Part shown: one piece after another, positions 5,251-6,419 of the stretch
Position numbering within the stretch: position 1 is the first letter of the stretch
Layout: every line of letters begins with the position of its first letter
NCBI GenBank assembly: GCA_030691555.1
Contig: JAUYEB010000212.1
Coordinates: 1-6,419 of the forward strand
Direction of reading: 5' to 3'
DNA: 6,419 nt
Origin: Candidatus Bathyarchaeota archaeon
Lineage (GTDB): Archaea > Thermoproteota > Bathyarchaeia > TCS64
The notes under the pieces: generated by a model
What the model saw: only the letters and a program-made list of their open reading frames with translations
Database searches by the model: none
What the model was told of the DNA's origin: nothing
Program-made: the position numbers and the translations under genes

Positions 5251-5257
5251 TTTAAAA
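5251..5257 (+). promoter_or_regulatory. TATA box of the AIM24-family gene
   Basis: TTTAAAA is followed after about 26 bases by the predicted transcription start near 5280, leaving a leader of about nine bases before ATG 5289. There is no GGTGA-type ribosome site, so near-leaderless translation is likely. Confidence 0.5.
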
Positions 5258-5288
5258 GTCGGTCGAACGCTGAATCATCAGACCAAAG

Positions 5289-5990
5289 ATGAAGTATCAG
5301 GTGAAGTACGACCCGAGCTACTCGATGCTTGTCGTGAACCTCGAGCCGGGCGAGCAGATCACCGGCGAGGCCGGCGCCATGACCTACATGACGCCGACCG
5401 TCGAGGTGAGGACCCGGAAGAGGGAGAAGAGCATACTCGGGACCCTCGCGAACACCCTGATAGGGGGCCAGAGCTTCTTCGTCAACGACTACGCGGCCGT
5501 GGGCGGCGCGGGGGAGGTCGCGCTCGTCGCCGCCCCCGTGGGGGACATCGCCAAGCTGGGCGTCCAGCCGGGGAGGGGGTACATCATCCAGAAGGCGAGC
5601 TACCTCGCCTCGAGCCAGTCAGTGGACCTCGACATCCGCTGGGAGGGATTCTCGAAGGGTCTATTCGGTCAGGGCCTATTCATGATCAAGACGACCGGGC
5701 AGGGCGACCTCTTCATAAACACGTTCGGCGCCATCGACAAACACGAGCTCGCCCCCGGCCAGGAGCTCATCGTCGACAACTTCCACCTCGTCGCCTTCGC
5801 CGACACCTGCAACTACAACGTCGAGCGCATCGGGGGGTGGAAGGAGACCATCTTCAGCGGCGAGGGGTTCGTCACCCACATACGGGGCCCCGGGGACGTC
5901 TACATACAGACGAAGAACCTCAAGGAGTTCGCCGACTGGATCTGGACTCTGATAGAGCCAAACGTCCAGAAGCAAAGCAGGGCAAGGTAA
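5289..5990 (+). CDS. AIM24 / TIGR00266 family protein
   Basis: A 233-residue protein of the DUF124/TIGR00266 (AIM24) family, at the usual length. Landmarks are EAGAMTYM (27-34), GGQSFFVNDYAA (59-70), VDLDIRWEGFSKGLFG (112-127), GDLFINTFGAI (139-149) and GEGFVTHIRGPGDVYIQTKN (191-210). The repeated short glycine-rich strands fit the beta-rich TRAP-like fold known for the family. No signal peptide or membrane segment is visible. The yeast relative acts in mitochondrial inner-membrane organisation; the prokaryotic role is not established, so none is assigned. The C-terminal tail (NVQKQSRAR) is basic. Upstream is a small membrane protein gene with its own promoter. Downstream, the stop codon is 5 bp from that of the convergent amidinotransferase-fold gene, with no T-rich terminator between them. 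Family call is firm, function unknown. Confidence 0.93.
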   Translation: MKYQVKYDPSYSMLVVNLEPGEQITGEAGAMTYMTPTVEVRTRKREKSILGTLANTLIGGQSFFVNDYAAVGGAGEVALVAAPVGDIAKLGVQPGRGYIIQKASYLASSQSVDLDIRWEGFSKGLFGQGLFMIKTTGQGDLFINTFGAIDKHELAPGQELIVDNFHLVAFADTCNYNVERIGGWKETIFSGEGFVTHIRGPGDVYIQTKNLKEFADWIWTLIEPNVQKQSRAR

Positions 5991-5995
5991 TCGGG

Positions 5996-6419
5996 CTAGT
6001 CGCAGGGCTCGGGGTCCCTCTCCAGGCTGCCGCAGGTGCAGTGGATGCTCCCGCTGTTCCTGGGGCGGACGAGGCTGCTGCACTCGACCTCCACGACCTC
6101 GACGCCTATGGATTCGAGCCACTTTGTGTTCTTCGGGTTGCCCACTGGGACCATGATCTTCATTGGCTCGAGGACGATGCCCGTGTTGGGCCCGATCTTG
6201 GCGCCGTGTGTGTCCGTGTAGACGAGCTCCTCCGGGGGCGTGATGAACTTCCAGTTCATCGTCCTCTTCATCCACTCGACGAGGTGGGGCTCGAACCACC
6301 TGGGGTCGCCGATGCTCGTGTGGCGGTCTATCATTGCGTAGTCGATGGTGCCCTTCGTGGAGCCGTAGCCGGGCTCGATCTTTATGTCGACCTCGGGGTC
6401 CTGCGTCTTTATGATCCTG
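5996..6419 (-). CDS. Amidinotransferase / arginine-deiminase-fold enzyme (partial, 5' end beyond right edge)
   Basis: The last 140 residues are visible on the minus strand; the start is outside the window. Motifs of the pentein (guanidino-group-modifying) superfamily are clear: GSTKGTIDYAMIDRHTSIGDPRW, with the catalytic His of the HTSIGDP block, then THGAKIGPN, a VGNPKNTKWLES stretch and the C-terminal LVRPRNSGSIHCTC. By analogy with arginine deiminase (GHCMT) and related enzymes, the Cys after His in SIHC should be the nucleophile that attacks the guanidinium carbon. Members include arginine deiminases, dimethylarginine dimethylaminohydrolases and amidinotransferases; the visible part does not decide among them. 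The end is short and Cys-containing (CTC, then PCD at the terminus). It is convergent with the AIM24-family gene with a 5-bp gap. The frame is open from 5998 to the window edge; a Met codon at 6334 lies inside a conserved block and is not the start. Confidence 0.87.
   Translation of the reverse strand, partial: RIIKTQDPEVDIKIEPGYGSTKGTIDYAMIDRHTSIGDPRWFEPHLVEWMKRTMNWKFITPPEELVYTDTHGAKIGPNTGIVLEPMKIMVPVGNPKNTKWLESIGVEVVEVECSSLVRPRNSGSIHCTCGSLERDPEPCD

Noticed and set aside
6036..6221. A 61-codon plus-strand frame with a hydrophobic look
   Set aside because: It lies antisense within the conserved amidinotransferase-fold coding sequence and has no promoter or ribosome site.
5676..6299. A 207-codon minus-strand frame across the AIM24-amidinotransferase junction
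   Set aside because: It overlaps both supported genes and has only a composition-driven sequence; the junction has two real stop codons 5 bp apart.
1..6419. CRISPR array, tRNA, rRNA or insertion sequence
   Set aside because: No regularly spaced repeats, cloverleaf pattern, rRNA-like segment or transposase coding was seen on reading both strands.

Overview
The window looks like a stretch of an archaeal chromosome. The genes are very G+C-rich (roughly 60-65% by eye, with strong C/G preference at third codon positions). Several genes have an A/T-rich TATA-like box about 25-35 bases upstream of the start and almost no leader. Where a Shine-Dalgarno is visible it is of the GGTGA type. The gene families (DUF123/Uri-type GIY-YIG nuclease, archaeal-style PurD, ScpB, TIGR00266/AIM24, amidinotransferase-fold enzyme) fit an archaeon. 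I cannot place the lineage from this window; a TACK-type archaeon (Bathyarchaeia/Nitrososphaeria-like) is only a guess.

Layout, left to right. (1) The 5' part of a DUF123 nuclease gene on the minus strand runs off the left edge. (2) A divergent promoter region of about 100 bp follows. (3) Three plus-strand housekeeping-type genes come next: a class V PLP-dependent enzyme, purD (glycinamide ribonucleotide synthetase) and scpB (SMC-kleisin partner). (4) At about 3487-3950 there is an abrupt A+T-rich island, near 36% G+C in its coding part. It carries one small, foreign-looking ORF with a winged-helix-like pattern, flanked by T-rich terminator-like tracts. (5) A C45/AAT-type Ntn-hydrolase (autoproteolytic acyltransferase/hydrolase) follows. 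Its true start is probably a TTG at 3953, just inside the G+C-rich sequence, rather than the ATG at 3905 inside the island. (6) A 43-residue single-pass membrane protein and an AIM24/TIGR00266 protein each have their own TATA-like box. (7) The 3' part of an amidinotransferase/arginine-deiminase-fold gene on the minus strand converges on AIM24 with only 5 bp between stop codons and runs off the right edge.

The genes do not form one obvious pathway. purD is purine biosynthesis, scpB is chromosome organisation, and the class V enzyme, the C45 hydrolase and the amidinotransferase-fold enzyme act on small amine or amide compounds whose identity the sequence does not give. Most genes appear to be transcribed from their own promoters rather than as one operon. 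I see no CRISPR array, transposase, tRNA or rRNA, and no convincing defence system. The least explained element is the A+T-rich island with its small ORF. Many long open frames overlap the real genes on both strands; these are artefacts of G+C-rich codon use.
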